From positions 60,024-124,023 of the forward strand of contig JAGRNT010000013.1 in assembly GCA_020440605.1 (NCBI GenBank): a stretch of DNA of 64,000 bases, in the 5' to 3' direction. Positions 25,112 to 33,624 of the stretch are shown one piece after another (position 1 is the first letter of the stretch; each line of letters starts with the position of its first letter). The notes beneath the pieces were generated by a model. The model did not search any database. It worked only from the letters and a program-made list of their open reading frames with translations, and was not told the origin of the DNA. The DNA comes from a bacterium (GTDB lineage: Bacteria; 4484-113; JAFGCY01). The position numbers and the translations under genes are program-made.

Positions 25112-26215
25112 CTAGGGAGATGCCGGGGCCGGCGTTTCGTAGGGATCCTCCAGCCGCGGCGGAAGCTGAGCCACCCCGGCATAGGCGAAGATGTTGTTCT
25201 CCAGGCCGTTGCCGGGCCAGACCAGGGTCCACTCCCGGTTGACATCGTAGATCATCACGTCCAGCACGTCCGTCAGCAGGCCGTCCAGCATGCGGTAGAG
25301 CTCCAGTCTGGCAACGGCCAGGCGCGCGCGGTGGCTGCCGTAGCGGTTGTCAGGAATCTGCAGCTCACCCAGCGGCCCCGTTCCCAGCCCGCCGGGCAGG
25401 AACTCCTCCAGCACCGCGGTGTCGCGCACGATCGCCGTGTCCAGCGCATGGCGCAGCACCAGCGCCGCCTCCAGCCCGCGCAGGGCCTGCTTCACGCCCT
25501 CGCAGTCCTCCGGCACATGGGCCACGGGGCTGATCTCCTCCCCGTCCGCCGGCGGCTGCCAGTCGAGGTAGTCGCGGGAAAGCCGCGCGAATTCGTTGTC
25601 ATGGTAGTGGGTCAGGGCCGCCGTGCGCTCCGGGCTGAGCCGCCCGAGCTTGTCAGCCTGGATGCGCTCCACCTGGGCCAGCAGGTCCAGGTCGAACTCG
25701 TTGTGAGCCCAGGCACTGTCCCAGCTGGCCTGCAGCTCATCGAGGCGGCTGCGCAGCAGGCTGCGCAGTTCGCGCCAGTCGGACAAGGCCTGTTCCTGCC
25801 CGGCGAGGAATGCCTCCATCTGCGGAGCCAGCTCGCTGATGCTCTGCGGGTCATTGCGTTCCAGCACGTCGAGCATTTCGGCGATGAAGCGCATGCTCAG
25901 GTCGCTCTGCTCGATCAGGGATTTCCAGCGCTCCTCCTCGGAGGTGCGGTTGGCGGCGAGGGCCTCGTAGGCATCCTCCAGCGCAAGCTTCTCCAGCGCC
26001 TTAGGCACCTCCGGTTCCGCGGGCAGCACCACGCCGTCGTCTCCGCTGGCAACGGCATCCACCACGGCCTGCCAGCGTGAATCATGGTATGCGCGCAGCA
26101 CTTTCTCCGAGGGCCCGAAGATCCCGCCTGGCTTGCCGGCACTGCGCTGCAGCTGTTCACAGGATGCCGTGAGCAGCAGTGTCGTCAGCAGCAGCAGCGG
26201 CAGCCCCGCCCTCAT
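25112..26215 (-). CDS. Lipoprotein of unknown function, helical
   Basis: 367 residues from the ATG at 26215, chosen because ATGA overlaps the stop of the upstream carboxypeptidase gene. Signal peptide with lipobox LTASC. The mature part is mostly helical and acidic, with leucine-spaced stretches, and ends in a Pro-rich tail (ETPAPASP). No recognised domain. Coupling to a D,D-carboxypeptidase gene suggests an envelope role, which is inference. Confidence 0.75.
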   Translation of the reverse strand: MRAGLPLLLLTTLLLTASCEQLQRSAGKPGGIFGPSEKVLRAYHDSRWQAVVDAVASGDDGVVLPAEPEVPKALEKLALEDAYEALAANRTSEEERWKSLIEQSDLSMRFIAEMLDVLERNDPQSISELAPQMEAFLAGQEQALSDWRELRSLLRSRLDELQASWDSAWAHNEFDLDLLAQVERIQADKLGRLSPERTAALTHYHDNEFARLSRDYLDWQPPADGEEISPVAHVPEDCEGVKQALRGLEAALVLRHALDTAIVRDTAVLEEFLPGGLGTGPLGELQIPDNRYGSHRARLAVARLELYRMLDGLLTDVLDVMIYDVNREWTLVWPGNGLENNIFAYAGVAQLPPRLEDPYETPAPASP

Positions 26216-27024
26216 TCCCAGGCACCGACCTCGCCATCCCACAGGCCGTAATGGCTCAGCAGGATCTCCGCGTCGCGGAAGCTGGATTTGCTGCCCTTAC
26301 TGGCAAGGGTGATCACGATGTAATCGCGTCCGCTGCTGCGGTACCAGAGGGTCAGGCAGCGTCCGGCCGCATTGGTGTAGCCGGTCTTGCCGCCGATCAG
26401 GCCCGGGTGGCGGCGGTAGAGGTCGCGCAGCGTGCCGGAGTAGACCTCGCCGTTGAGCTCCACGGTCTCACGGGTCATGGCATCACGGATGCGCGGGTAG
26501 GTCAGGGCCACGCGCGTCATCAGCAGCACGTCATCCATCGTGGAGTACTGCCCTTCGCGCGGCAGGCCGCTCGGTGTGGCGAAGCGCGTGTTGTACATCC
26601 CCAGCTGCTGGGCCTTGGCATTCATTTCCTTGACGAAGGCCTCGTCCGAGCCGCTGATGATGCGCGCCACCACGCTGCAGACCTTGTTGTTGCTGGGAAT
26701 CAGCATCATCTCGAGCATCTTCTGGCCGCGCATCGTCTCGCAGTGGAAGGTCTTCTGCTCCTCGGGCGTGAGGATGTAGCGGCCGTCGAAGCGCAGGCGC
26801 TCGGCAGCGAGGATGCTCGTCATCAGCTTGGTGATGGAGGCAATGGGCTGGCTGCGTTCAGGATTGCCCTCGGCTACGATCCGCTCAGTCTGCAGATCGA
26901 AGATCAGATAGGACTTGCATGACAGCTCACTGAGCTCATGGCTCTGGGCGGCGGCAGCCTCCAGCTGCAGCATTGCCAGCAGCAGGGCGACGAAGATGCA
27001 TCTCAACCTCAGCACGTGAAACAT
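26212..27024 (-). CDS. D-alanyl-D-alanine carboxypeptidase (peptidase S11 family)
   Basis: 270 residues with a signal peptide ending AAAAQ. The three penicillin-binding motifs are present: SITK (SxxK, nucleophile Ser), SNN (SxN) and KTG in GGKTGYT. The protein stops shortly after the transpeptidase-like domain and lacks the C-terminal beta domain and amphipathic anchor of DacA-type enzymes, more like the shorter PBP7/DacF group. It trims or cleaves peptidoglycan peptides in the periplasm. The lipoprotein gene downstream overlaps by 4 bp. Confidence 0.92.
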   Translation of the reverse strand: MFHVLRLRCIFVALLLAMLQLEAAAAQSHELSELSCKSYLIFDLQTERIVAEGNPERSQPIASITKLMTSILAAERLRFDGRYILTPEEQKTFHCETMRGQKMLEMMLIPSNNKVCSVVARIISGSDEAFVKEMNAKAQQLGMYNTRFATPSGLPREGQYSTMDDVLLMTRVALTYPRIRDAMTRETVELNGEVYSGTLRDLYRRHPGLIGGKTGYTNAAGRCLTLWYRSSGRDYIVITLASKGSKSSFRDAEILLSHYGLWDGEVGAWE

Positions 27025-27065
27025 TATCGCCCAGAATCGCGGCTGAGTTCAAATCCCCGCTCCGG

Positions 27066-27389
27066 CTAGTAATGCCAGCCCCGGCGCCAGATGCAGAGCC
27101 GGAGACTGCCATCGGCCACCAGATGGGCGATGCGCTGCTCGATGCGGGCCTGCAGTCGTGACGGTTCCTGGCGCATCCAGCGCCACTGCTGCCAGGCCTC
27201 GCCATTGATCTGGCGGCTGTCCAGCCAGTCACTGACCTGCGTGGTGAGCTTCGCCAGGCTGTCCGGGCCGAAGCCTTCCGAATCCTCCATGAAACGGATG
27301 ATCATCCGGTCGATCTCCGGGCAGTGCTTGCTCCAGCTGGCCTCCCAGGCGCCGGAGTGCTCAGAATGGGTGGGGTACTGCGTGATCAT
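27066..27389 (-). CDS. Small helical protein, family with 27424 and 28421 genes, member 1
   Basis: 107 residues from the ATG at 27389 (GGGAGG Shine-Dalgarno). Pattern W..HCPEIDRMIIRFMED, then L..QVSDWLDSR, then QW..M...PSRLQARIEQRIAHLVADG-L. The same skeleton, W-x-(R)-x-x-E/D-I-D-x-x-I, WFD/WLD and L..R(L/I)EQR..(Y/H)LV..G.L, occurs in the two genes upstream. No signal or TM segment. Function unknown; the setting among small membrane proteins suggests stress-type genes. Confidence 0.7.
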   Translation of the reverse strand: MITQYPTHSEHSGAWEASWSKHCPEIDRMIIRFMEDSEGFGPDSLAKLTTQVSDWLDSRQINGEAWQQWRWMRQEPSRLQARIEQRIAHLVADGSLRLCIWRRGWHY

Positions 27390-27423
27390 GCGGCCTCCCT
27401 TGCGTGTCCGCCGGATCCCGTGT

Positions 27424-27744
27424 TCATTCCTCGACGACGGGTGCTTCAACGACGGATACGCAGAGCCGGTCCTCATGCAGCAGGTGGGCAATCCGTTCCT
27501 CCACCAGACGCTGCAGGATCCGGCCGTCGGACTTGACGCGTTGCCAGTCCGGGTCATAGCCGAGGTGCGGGACCTCCTGGTCGAACCACAGGCGCAGCTC
27601 GTCAGTCAGTCGGCGGAGTCCGGCGTTGCAGATCACGCCCTGGCGGCGGGTGAAGTCGAGGATCATTTCGTCAATCCGCCCCAGTCTGTGATCCCAGGCC
27701 CGGCTCCAGCCCTCGGCCTGTTGCTGTTGCTCGTAAGCGTTCAT
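27424..27744 (-). CDS. Small helical protein family, member 2
   Basis: 106 residues with a GGAGG box. WDHRLGRIDEMILDFTRR, ELRLWFDQEV, W-RVKSDGRILQRLVEERIAHLLHED-L align with members 1 and 3. Glu-rich at the C-terminus. 34 bp separate it from member 1, so they are probably co-transcribed. Unknown role. Confidence 0.7.
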   Translation of the reverse strand: MNAYEQQQQAEGWSRAWDHRLGRIDEMILDFTRRQGVICNAGLRRLTDELRLWFDQEVPHLGYDPDWQRVKSDGRILQRLVEERIAHLLHEDRLCVSVVEAPVVEE

Positions 27745-27865
27745 GCTTGCCTCCGTTTGCCGGCGGTGTGCCGCGGAAGTCTGAAAACAGGACGGGAACC
27801 ACCCTCAGCCCGTCCTTTATGTCAGACGAGTGGGGCAGCTCCCTTGTTCCCAGGCTGGTGTCTTC

Positions 27866-28018
27866 CTAGAGAACCATCCGCCGGCCGCTGATCACGTTCA
27901 CGAGAATCATGATGATGGCGACCACCAGCAGGATGTGGATGAAGTTGCCGATGGCGCTGAAGCCGATGAGACCCAGCAGCCACAGGATGATCAGGATCAC
28001 TGCGATTGTGTAGAGCAT
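27866..28018 (-). CDS. lmo0937-family 50-residue membrane protein
   Basis: 50 residues starting MLYTIAVILIILWLLGLIGF and ending NVISGRRMVL, with a GGGGAGAG Shine-Dalgarno. The order MLYTIAVIL-LWLLGL-GF, IHILLV-A, then a basic end is the pattern of the lmo0937 family of tiny two-helix membrane proteins that often accompany stress genes. A second copy lies at 28175-28327. Confidence 0.85.
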   Translation of the reverse strand: MLYTIAVILIILWLLGLIGFSAIGNFIHILLVVAIIMILVNVISGRRMVL

Positions 28019-28061
28019 CTCTCTCTCCCCGCTTCCTAAGCGTTCTTCAGATTACTTCGGC

Positions 28062-28083
28062 CCCGCCGCCCGGAGGCGGCGGG
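28062..28083. other. Perfect 9-bp GC hairpin
   Basis: CCCGCCGCC, loop CGGA, GGCGGCGGG between the two lmo0937-type genes. No T run on either side, so a processing or stabilising hairpin is more likely than a terminator. A second pair, GGGAGGGG and CCCCTCCC, brackets 28113-28145. Confidence 0.45.
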
Positions 28084-28174
28084 TACCGTGGTGTAGTTCG
28101 TTGTCAGGATTGGCGGGAGGGGTCACCAGGCCATGGGCCCCTCCCTCACAGGATTGGCTGGACTGACGCCGGTC

Positions 28175-28327
28175 CTAGAGGACGGCGCGGCGGCCGCTGA
28201 TCAGGTTCACGAGGATCATCACGACCGCGATCACCAGCAGGATGTGGATGAAGCCTCCGATCGTGGGGAAGCCCACCAGACCCAGCAGCCAGAGAATCAG
28301 CAGGATGACGGCGATGGTGTACAGCAT
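28175..28327 (-). CDS. lmo0937-family 50-residue membrane protein, second copy
   Basis: 50 residues starting MLYTIAVILLILWLLGLVGF and ending NLISGRRAVL; about 80% identical to the copy at 27866-28018. GGGAG box upstream. Two TM helices with a short polar turn. The pair probably arose by tandem duplication. Confidence 0.85.
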   Translation of the reverse strand: MLYTIAVILLILWLLGLVGFPTIGGFIHILLVIAVVMILVNLISGRRAVL

Positions 28328-28420
28328 TTCATTTCTCCCGGCGGTCGCCTGCCTGGCGGCCGCGAAACGTGGTTGTCAGAATTCGGATGTCAGTCGGTAC
28401 CGGCCGGGCCGGAGTCCGGA

Positions 28421-28849
28421 CTAGTGCTTGTCGTCACTGTCCGTCAGCTCCTTCCACTTGAGCTTGCCGTTCTCGACCAGGTAGGTCAGGCGCTGTTCGA
28501 GCCTGGCCTTGAGCACCTTGCCGTCGGCCTTGGTCTTGGCCCAGTCGGCACGCAGCTCGTCGGACATCGGCTGCCTGTCGAACCACTCCTGGAAGCGCTC
28601 GCTGAAGTTGTCAACGCCCTCCGTGAAGTCCTCCGCCAGTTCGCTGCTCAGCTCGCCGGCCTCGCTGGCGAAGCGCTTGATGTAGTCGTCGATCTCGGAT
28701 ACTCGGTTCTTCCAGGCGGACTCCAGGCTCTCCTGCCCGTTGTCAAGGCTGTAGCGCACGTCCTCACGGAATTCCGGTTCAGGCTGACCCGGCGCACCGC
28801 CGTTCAGGTTGTTGCCGTTGTTCCAGCTGTTGTCAAAGTAGTACTGCAT
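28421..28849 (-). CDS. Small helical protein family, member 3
   Basis: 142 residues from the ATG at 28849 (GGGAGGATA Shine-Dalgarno). An Asn/Gly/Pro-rich N-terminus of about 45 residues is followed by the family skeleton: W-NRVSEIDDYIKRF, FQEWFDRQP, W-KTKADGKVLKARLEQRLTYLVENGKL. Acidic overall, no membrane segment. It is the longest of three paralogues and probably first in the set. Unknown role. Confidence 0.7.
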   Translation of the reverse strand: MQYYFDNSWNNGNNLNGGAPGQPEPEFREDVRYSLDNGQESLESAWKNRVSEIDDYIKRFASEAGELSSELAEDFTEGVDNFSERFQEWFDRQPMSDELRADWAKTKADGKVLKARLEQRLTYLVENGKLKWKELTDSDDKH

Positions 28850-28930
28850 GTTATCCTCCCGTTGGACCCAACCGGTCCCGTTGTGTGTTGTCATCATGTG
28901 GGCGGTGTTACCGCTTTGCAGGCTGCGCTT

Positions 28931-29017
28931 CTAGAAGCGCGTCTGCTGCACAGTGGCGCCGGGCAGCATCGCCAGCAGCCACAGGGTCGTCATCGTCAGG
29001 GCGATGAGAACCAGCAT
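28931..29017 (-). CDS. 28-residue single-helix membrane peptide
   Basis: A short frame with a near-ideal GGAGGT box: MLVLIALTMTTLWLLAMLPG then a polar end. It reads like the first helix of the lmo0937-type proteins (compare ILWLLGL). It may be a genuine micropeptide or a truncated copy. Confidence 0.5.
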   Translation of the reverse strand: MLVLIALTMTTLWLLAMLPGATVQQTRF

Positions 29018-29112
29018 GCGACCTCCTCGCGGCGCACGAACGCCGCTGTGCATGTCATTGATTTCCTGGATACCGATCCCCGCAGGGGGCCAGAGCTGGG
29101 CCCGGGGATCAG

Positions 29113-29220
29113 TCAGTCGGTGTGGCTTTCAGGCCAGGCAGCTACAGGCTGCTGTGGCAGGCCGCCGTGGCGGTACAGCTCTCCACCGTTCCTGCAAAGG
29201 TAAAGCACCTTGCCGGACAT
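29113..29220 (-). CDS. Possible 35-residue peptide
   Basis: ATG at 29220 with GGGAAGGG seven bases upstream; begins MSGKVLYLCRNGGELYRHGG. An overlapping frame with AAGGAG starts at 29283. Either could be real; only the ribosome-binding sites support them. Confidence 0.3.
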   Translation of the reverse strand: MSGKVLYLCRNGGELYRHGGLPQQPVAAWPESHTD

Positions 29221-29651
29221 ACCGTGCCCTTCCCGTTGGGCACGCTGCGAGATTCTCGCGGCTCGTCTTCCATGATAGTCATCCTAGCTCCTTGTGCGGT
29301 TGGTTACCGCGGCTATCAGACTTTCCTTTCCCTTCGATGGGATTGCTCCCATCACGCTCTTTAATACCGCCCCCGAGGCGGTTTTGTTCCCTCAGAAATT
29401 GAGATTGTGTCTGAGTATCACTTATCAGAACACGCTCAGCCCAGTTCTGGACTGGCCTGAGCATATTTCGAAAAATTTGGAAATTTCCACATGTAAACAT
29501 GTCCATTTACCGTTTCACGGGGGATAATCCGCTTTCACGGACCGGAAAAACGCGGAAAAAAGCGCTCTGCGGAGTATGGAATTGCGAGGGATACGCAAAT
29601 CCGGGCGGAAGTCCGCCGCCTGATATTGATATGTGAATGGGCTGGATTGGC
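29221..29651. other. Gene-poor structured region with a plus-strand terminator and operator-like palindromes
   Basis: Hairpin GATGGGA-TTGC-TCCCATC (29336-29353) is followed by ACCGCC-CCCGA-GGCGGT and TTTGTT (29366-29388), an intrinsic terminator on the plus strand although no plus-strand gene precedes it. Further on, GGAAATTTCC (29479-29488) abuts ACATGT-AA-ACATGT (29489-29502). The stretch is AT-richer than its surroundings. It may encode a small RNA on the plus strand and the promoter of the minus-strand small-gene cluster. Confidence 0.45.
29366..29388 (+). terminator. Intrinsic terminator without an upstream gene
   Basis: ACCGCC/GGCGGT stem with 5-nt loop followed by TTTGTT. Suggests a short plus-strand transcript. 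Confidence 0.55.
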
Positions 29652-31220
29652 CTATCCCACGCCGGGAGCCACAGGCTTGGCCGCCACGAGGCCGGAGTCC
29701 TCGTCGCTGTTGCCCGGTGGAGGCACGCGCACATCGTGCAGTCCGGCGGCAATCGCCGCGACCAGCCAGCAGGCCAGCAGCAGGCACCACAGCCAGGCCG
29801 GCGGCGCGGAAGCGTAGGCATTGGCCTTGGCGGCCAGCTGCCATGATACGAGGATCAGCAGCACGGAGCCCGCGCTGACATGCACCGGCAGGCTCAGTTT
29901 GTGGCTGCGCAGGCGGTAGTAGCGGAACCCGGCGCCGACAAGCGCGGCAGTGCCCAGCAGCACCAGGAAGGCCAGCAGCATCTTCAGGGGCGTGAGCGAG
30001 GAGAAAGCCGTCCCGAAATGCCAGATGCTCAGGCGGCAGAGTGCAAATCCGGCCAGCAGTGCCGCACTGAACTGCCAGATGATCAGCAGCATCCCGAGGA
30101 TGATCGGAGCGGCATGCTCCTCCGGAGTGCGGCGCTCCGGCCGCGGACGGCTGAGGATCTCATCAGTGCTCAGCCGTGGACGGCTGGCCGGCTTGACCTT
30201 CAGCTGCGGATCAGCCCCGGCACGCTGCATCATGCTGCGGAAGTCCAGCTGGCGCTGGCCCCGTTCCTCACGCTGCAGTTCCTGTTCCAGGCGTTCCTCC
30301 ACAGCGGGTACGCGCTCGATGATCTGCTGAGCACGCTCCTCTGAATGCTGCTCCGTGCGCAGTTCCGCGATCAGCTCGCTGGCCTCGTCTTCATCAAGGG
30401 CGTTATAGCCATTGCGGCGCCGTTCCTGCAGCTCGGCAATGAACTGCCGGCGATCCGCCGCAGGCTCAGCCTGCGGCGCAGGGATCATGGCCTCAGCCAG
30501 TGCAGCCTGGGCATCCTGCACGGATTCGGATGCAGCAGTCAGGTCCAGCTCGGCAGCATCGGCTTCCGCATTAGTCGTTTCGCTCTCCGGCGAATCAGCT
30601 TCCAGTGCCTGCAGACTCACTGCAATCTCGCTCTGCTCCAGCTCCACCGCCTGGTCCATCGATTCAATCAACCCACCCAGCTCAACTTCGGTATCCGCTT
30701 CCACAGGCAGGGCCTCCGCCAGCAGCGGGGCATGCTCCAGTTCCCCGGAAGCCTCAGTCACTTCTTCAAGAGTTGCTTCAGCAACAGGCTCAGCCGGTGC
30801 CGCGGCGGCAATCACCAGTTCGACGATTTCATCATCGGCACTGGGATTCCCGGCTGACATGCTGGCGATCACCTGCTGGGAGCGCTCAGTACCGATATCC
30901 TCCGCAACTATGGCGCTCATTGGTTCCGGGGCAACCAGCTCTACCGGAGCATCCATCTTGCCGGGATCCGCAGCCACCTGCGGTCCGGCCTCCTCAGAGA
31001 GTTCGCACACGATCTCGGGATGCACCCGCCGAATGAACTGCAGTGCCTCCTCGATCTTTTCAAGCTCAAGCCGCGCGGTCTCGCTGTCATGCGCAGTCAG
31101 CGCACGCTGACGCGCCTTCGCAGCGGCACAGATGTCCTCAATCGGACAGTCCTCCGCCAGGTGCGGGTCGATGTACTCGACCGCAGCCCGGTAATAGGAG
31201 GCCAGCTCCTTTGCTGTCAT
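29652..31220 (-). CDS. Acidic disordered protein with C-terminal 4-TM domain
   Basis: 522 residues. The first 75 residues are helical (RAAVEYIDPHLAEDCPIEDI). Residues about 80-290 are Ala/Glu-rich, acidic and probably disordered. A charged helix region with LIAELRTEQHSEERAQQIIERVP follows, and the last 150 residues hold four TM helices ending in a Pro/Asp tail. An N-terminal cytosolic part tethered to the membrane is inferred. No family recognised. Confidence 0.7.
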   Translation of the reverse strand: MTAKELASYYRAAVEYIDPHLAEDCPIEDICAAAKARQRALTAHDSETARLELEKIEEALQFIRRVHPEIVCELSEEAGPQVAADPGKMDAPVELVAPEPMSAIVAEDIGTERSQQVIASMSAGNPSADDEIVELVIAAAAPAEPVAEATLEEVTEASGELEHAPLLAEALPVEADTEVELGGLIESMDQAVELEQSEIAVSLQALEADSPESETTNAEADAAELDLTAASESVQDAQAALAEAMIPAPQAEPAADRRQFIAELQERRRNGYNALDEDEASELIAELRTEQHSEERAQQIIERVPAVEERLEQELQREERGQRQLDFRSMMQRAGADPQLKVKPASRPRLSTDEILSRPRPERRTPEEHAAPIILGMLLIIWQFSAALLAGFALCRLSIWHFGTAFSSLTPLKMLLAFLVLLGTAALVGAGFRYYRLRSHKLSLPVHVSAGSVLLILVSWQLAAKANAYASAPPAWLWCLLLACWLVAAIAAGLHDVRVPPPGNSDEDSGLVAAKPVAPGVG

Positions 31221-31308
31221 GTTCTTGCCCTCGCTCCACCGCCCAGGGGCGGTGGTCCTCCTCTCTAGCCTGGCCGTGCTCCTCAGTCCGGCCAGGTGCC
31301 GGTCCCAC

Positions 31309-32355
31309 TTAGCGTCCGCTGTCAGTCGTCAGCCATGCCGCCAGCAGGTCGACCGCAGCCTGCAGGTCTTCCTTGTGCACGGTTTCCACCACCGTATGCA
31401 CGTAGCGGCAGGGCACGGACAGGCAGATCGAACGCCGCCCCGGACCGAATCTCTGCAGGGCAGCGGCATCCGTGCCACCCATCGGCAGTACCTCATACTG
31501 GTACCTGATGTTATTACTTTCGGCAAGCTCGACGAACTCTTCAAAGAGAGAACGGTCACTGATCGCGGAGCTGTCCATCACCTTGATCGCCACACCCTGC
31601 CCGAGGCGCGTGATGCCCTCCTCGCGGCTGATGCCGGGGGTGTCCACGGCGAGGGTCACATCGATCGCGATGCCCACGTCCGCCTTGCTGGTCTGGGCCG
31701 CCACGGTCGCGCCGCGCAGGCCGACCTCCTCCTGCACGGTGCCCACCCAGTCGATGTCATAGACGGTGCTGCCCTTGGCCTTTTTGATGGCGTTGAGCGC
31801 CACCCACTGGCTGATGCGGTTGTCCATGCACTGGCCGCAGACATGCTGGCCCAGCTCGACCGTGGTCTGCTCCAGCACCACCGGGTCGCCGGGGCGCACG
31901 ATCTCCTTGATCCGCTCCTTGGGCAGGCCGGTGTCAATCACGAAATCGGACAGATCCGGAATCTTCTTGCGCTCCTCGGGGGAGGCCACATGCACCGGCT
32001 TGGTGGCCGGATTGAGGATACCGACGATGTCGCCGCCCTTGCTGGTCATCACGAGCACGCGGCGCGCGAACAGGTTGCGGGTGTCAAAACCGCCGGCAGC
32101 CTGGATGCGCAGGAAGCCCTCGTCATCCACATGCCGGACGTAGAAACCGATCTGGTCCATGTGGCAGGCGATCACCACACTCTTCTCGCTTCCGCTGTTG
32201 GGCTTGCTGGCTGCCAGCCTGCCCCAGAGGTTGCCGACGCGGTCAACCTCGGTGCTGTCCCACCAGCCCTCCGTATGCTTCTGCAGCAGTTCGCGGACGC
32301 GCTCCTCGCGTCCCGGGATGCCCGGTGTCTCGCACAGTGCCTTGAGAAATTCCAT
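31309..32355 (-). CDS. M42-family metalloaminopeptidase
   Basis: 348 residues, the normal M42 length. Metal and catalytic residues are in place: His65 and Asp67 (ACHMDQIGF), Asp178, Glu209/Glu210 (QEEVGLRG), Asp232 and His320 (RYVHT). M42 enzymes are large self-compartmentalised cytosolic aminopeptidases (glutamyl or deblocking types) that finish peptide breakdown. AGGAGG lies 11 bases before the start. No operon partner is evident. Confidence 0.93.
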   Translation of the reverse strand: MEFLKALCETPGIPGREERVRELLQKHTEGWWDSTEVDRVGNLWGRLAASKPNSGSEKSVVIACHMDQIGFYVRHVDDEGFLRIQAAGGFDTRNLFARRVLVMTSKGGDIVGILNPATKPVHVASPEERKKIPDLSDFVIDTGLPKERIKEIVRPGDPVVLEQTTVELGQHVCGQCMDNRISQWVALNAIKKAKGSTVYDIDWVGTVQEEVGLRGATVAAQTSKADVGIAIDVTLAVDTPGISREEGITRLGQGVAIKVMDSSAISDRSLFEEFVELAESNNIRYQYEVLPMGGTDAAALQRFGPGRRSICLSVPCRYVHTVVETVHKEDLQAAVDLLAAWLTTDSGR

Positions 32356-32406
32356 GCCTTCCTAGTCCTCCTGAACAGTCGATTCTAGCACCAGCAGTCA
32401 CCGGGA

Positions 32407-33624
32407 TCAGCTGCCGCTGTTCCAGGCCTGCTCAGTCCCGGCGGCACTGCGCTGCTGGTGGATTTCCGCGATCCGCGCATCCATTGCCTCGAGGATCCGA
32501 TCAACATCCGTCAGATCCTGCCAGTCCGCGCGGAACTGGCTGATGTGCCCATTCATCGGAGCCAGCATCAGGTCAAGCTGCCAGCCGATGATCGGCGCGG
32601 GGCGGTTGCCGAGATTGACGCGCTCCAGGGCGAAGTGGCCATCATTCAGATAGCCCTCCTCCATGTCCAGCGCCGGCAGCATTGCCGGTTCATTCTGCAG
32701 CACTTCACGGGCCAGCGCGATGGTCTCCCGTGCCGCGGCCTCGCGGCCCAGCAGACGCTGGCATACCAGGAGCGCCATCACAGTCTCGGCGCGGCTCTTC
32801 TGCGGCAGGCCCTCCCAGTCCAGATCAATCGCGGTCTGGAACTCCGCCGCTGCCAGGGCGTAGAAGGCCGCGGAAGGAACGTAATAGTCATGCTCGCCGG
32901 ACCAGACCGAGAAGTTCGAGGCATAGGCCCCGCTTAGAGCGGTCCAGCCCAGCTCGATATGCTCATTGGCAGCGGCCCGCATTGAGAGGTAATGTCCATA
33001 CTGCACCAGGTCCGGCGTCCAGTCCGCCAGCGGAATCGCCGCCAGTCCCGGGCTGAGCCGCTCCAGCTCCCAGTTGTCGCGCAGGGCCTGCAGCCGTTCG
33101 GGATGGCGCAGGTTGTTGAGGTCCTGCTCCTGATATGTATTGCGGCACTGCGGGCAGCTCACCGGCAGCTGTTCCCACTGCTGCACCAGCAGATCCGGCA
33201 TGGCGGAAGCACCGACCGGCGGACCGACGGCGATCTTCATGAAGTCCGAGGCGATCCCGCCCACGGCGTTATCCATGTGCATGCCCTGCTCATTGAGCTT
33301 CATCACCGGCAGCTGCAGCGCTGTGTTGTCCAGCGGGCAGTTCACCGGGCGGCCGATGTAGGTGGGCTTCACGGTGGCAAGTTGCGCGTAGAACTGCGCC
33401 AGCTCATCGCGCACGGGGCTGTCGATCACCGGCGGCTGCTCCAGCTGCTTCTCCAGCCGGTCCTGCAGATCCTGCTCGGCCCGCCCCTGCAGATCAGGTG
33501 TGAAGACCCCCGGTGGATTGAAGGCGCGCCAGACCGCGAAATAGCCCAGCACGGCCACCAGGCCGAATATGAACAGCGCTTCCGGTGCGAGCCGCAGCCC
33601 GCCCTGCTTGTCGCGGTTTTTCAT
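32407..33624 (-). CDS. Membrane-anchored protein with Cys pairs (DUF2225-like)
   Basis: 405 residues; one TM helix near the N-terminus (about 15-32). VNCPLDN and VSCPQCRN could form a Cys-based metal site, and the C-terminal half is helical with a TPR-like AAEFQTAIDLDW segment; this combination recalls DUF2225, tentatively. The ATG overlaps the stop of the upstream secreted protein (TGATG), so both are one operon. Confidence 0.65.
   Translation of the reverse strand: MKNRDKQGGLRLAPEALFIFGLVAVLGYFAVWRAFNPPGVFTPDLQGRAEQDLQDRLEKQLEQPPVIDSPVRDELAQFYAQLATVKPTYIGRPVNCPLDNTALQLPVMKLNEQGMHMDNAVGGIASDFMKIAVGPPVGASAMPDLLVQQWEQLPVSCPQCRNTYQEQDLNNLRHPERLQALRDNWELERLSPGLAAIPLADWTPDLVQYGHYLSMRAAANEHIELGWTALSGAYASNFSVWSGEHDYYVPSAAFYALAAAEFQTAIDLDWEGLPQKSRAETVMALLVCQRLLGREAAARETIALAREVLQNEPAMLPALDMEEGYLNDGHFALERVNLGNRPAPIIGWQLDLMLAPMNGHISQFRADWQDLTDVDRILEAMDARIAEIHQQRSAAGTEQAWNSGS

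Noticed and set aside
27866..28327. Treating the two 50-residue frames as spurious
   Set aside because: Both have good ribosome-binding sites, are about 80% identical to each other and match a known small-protein pattern.
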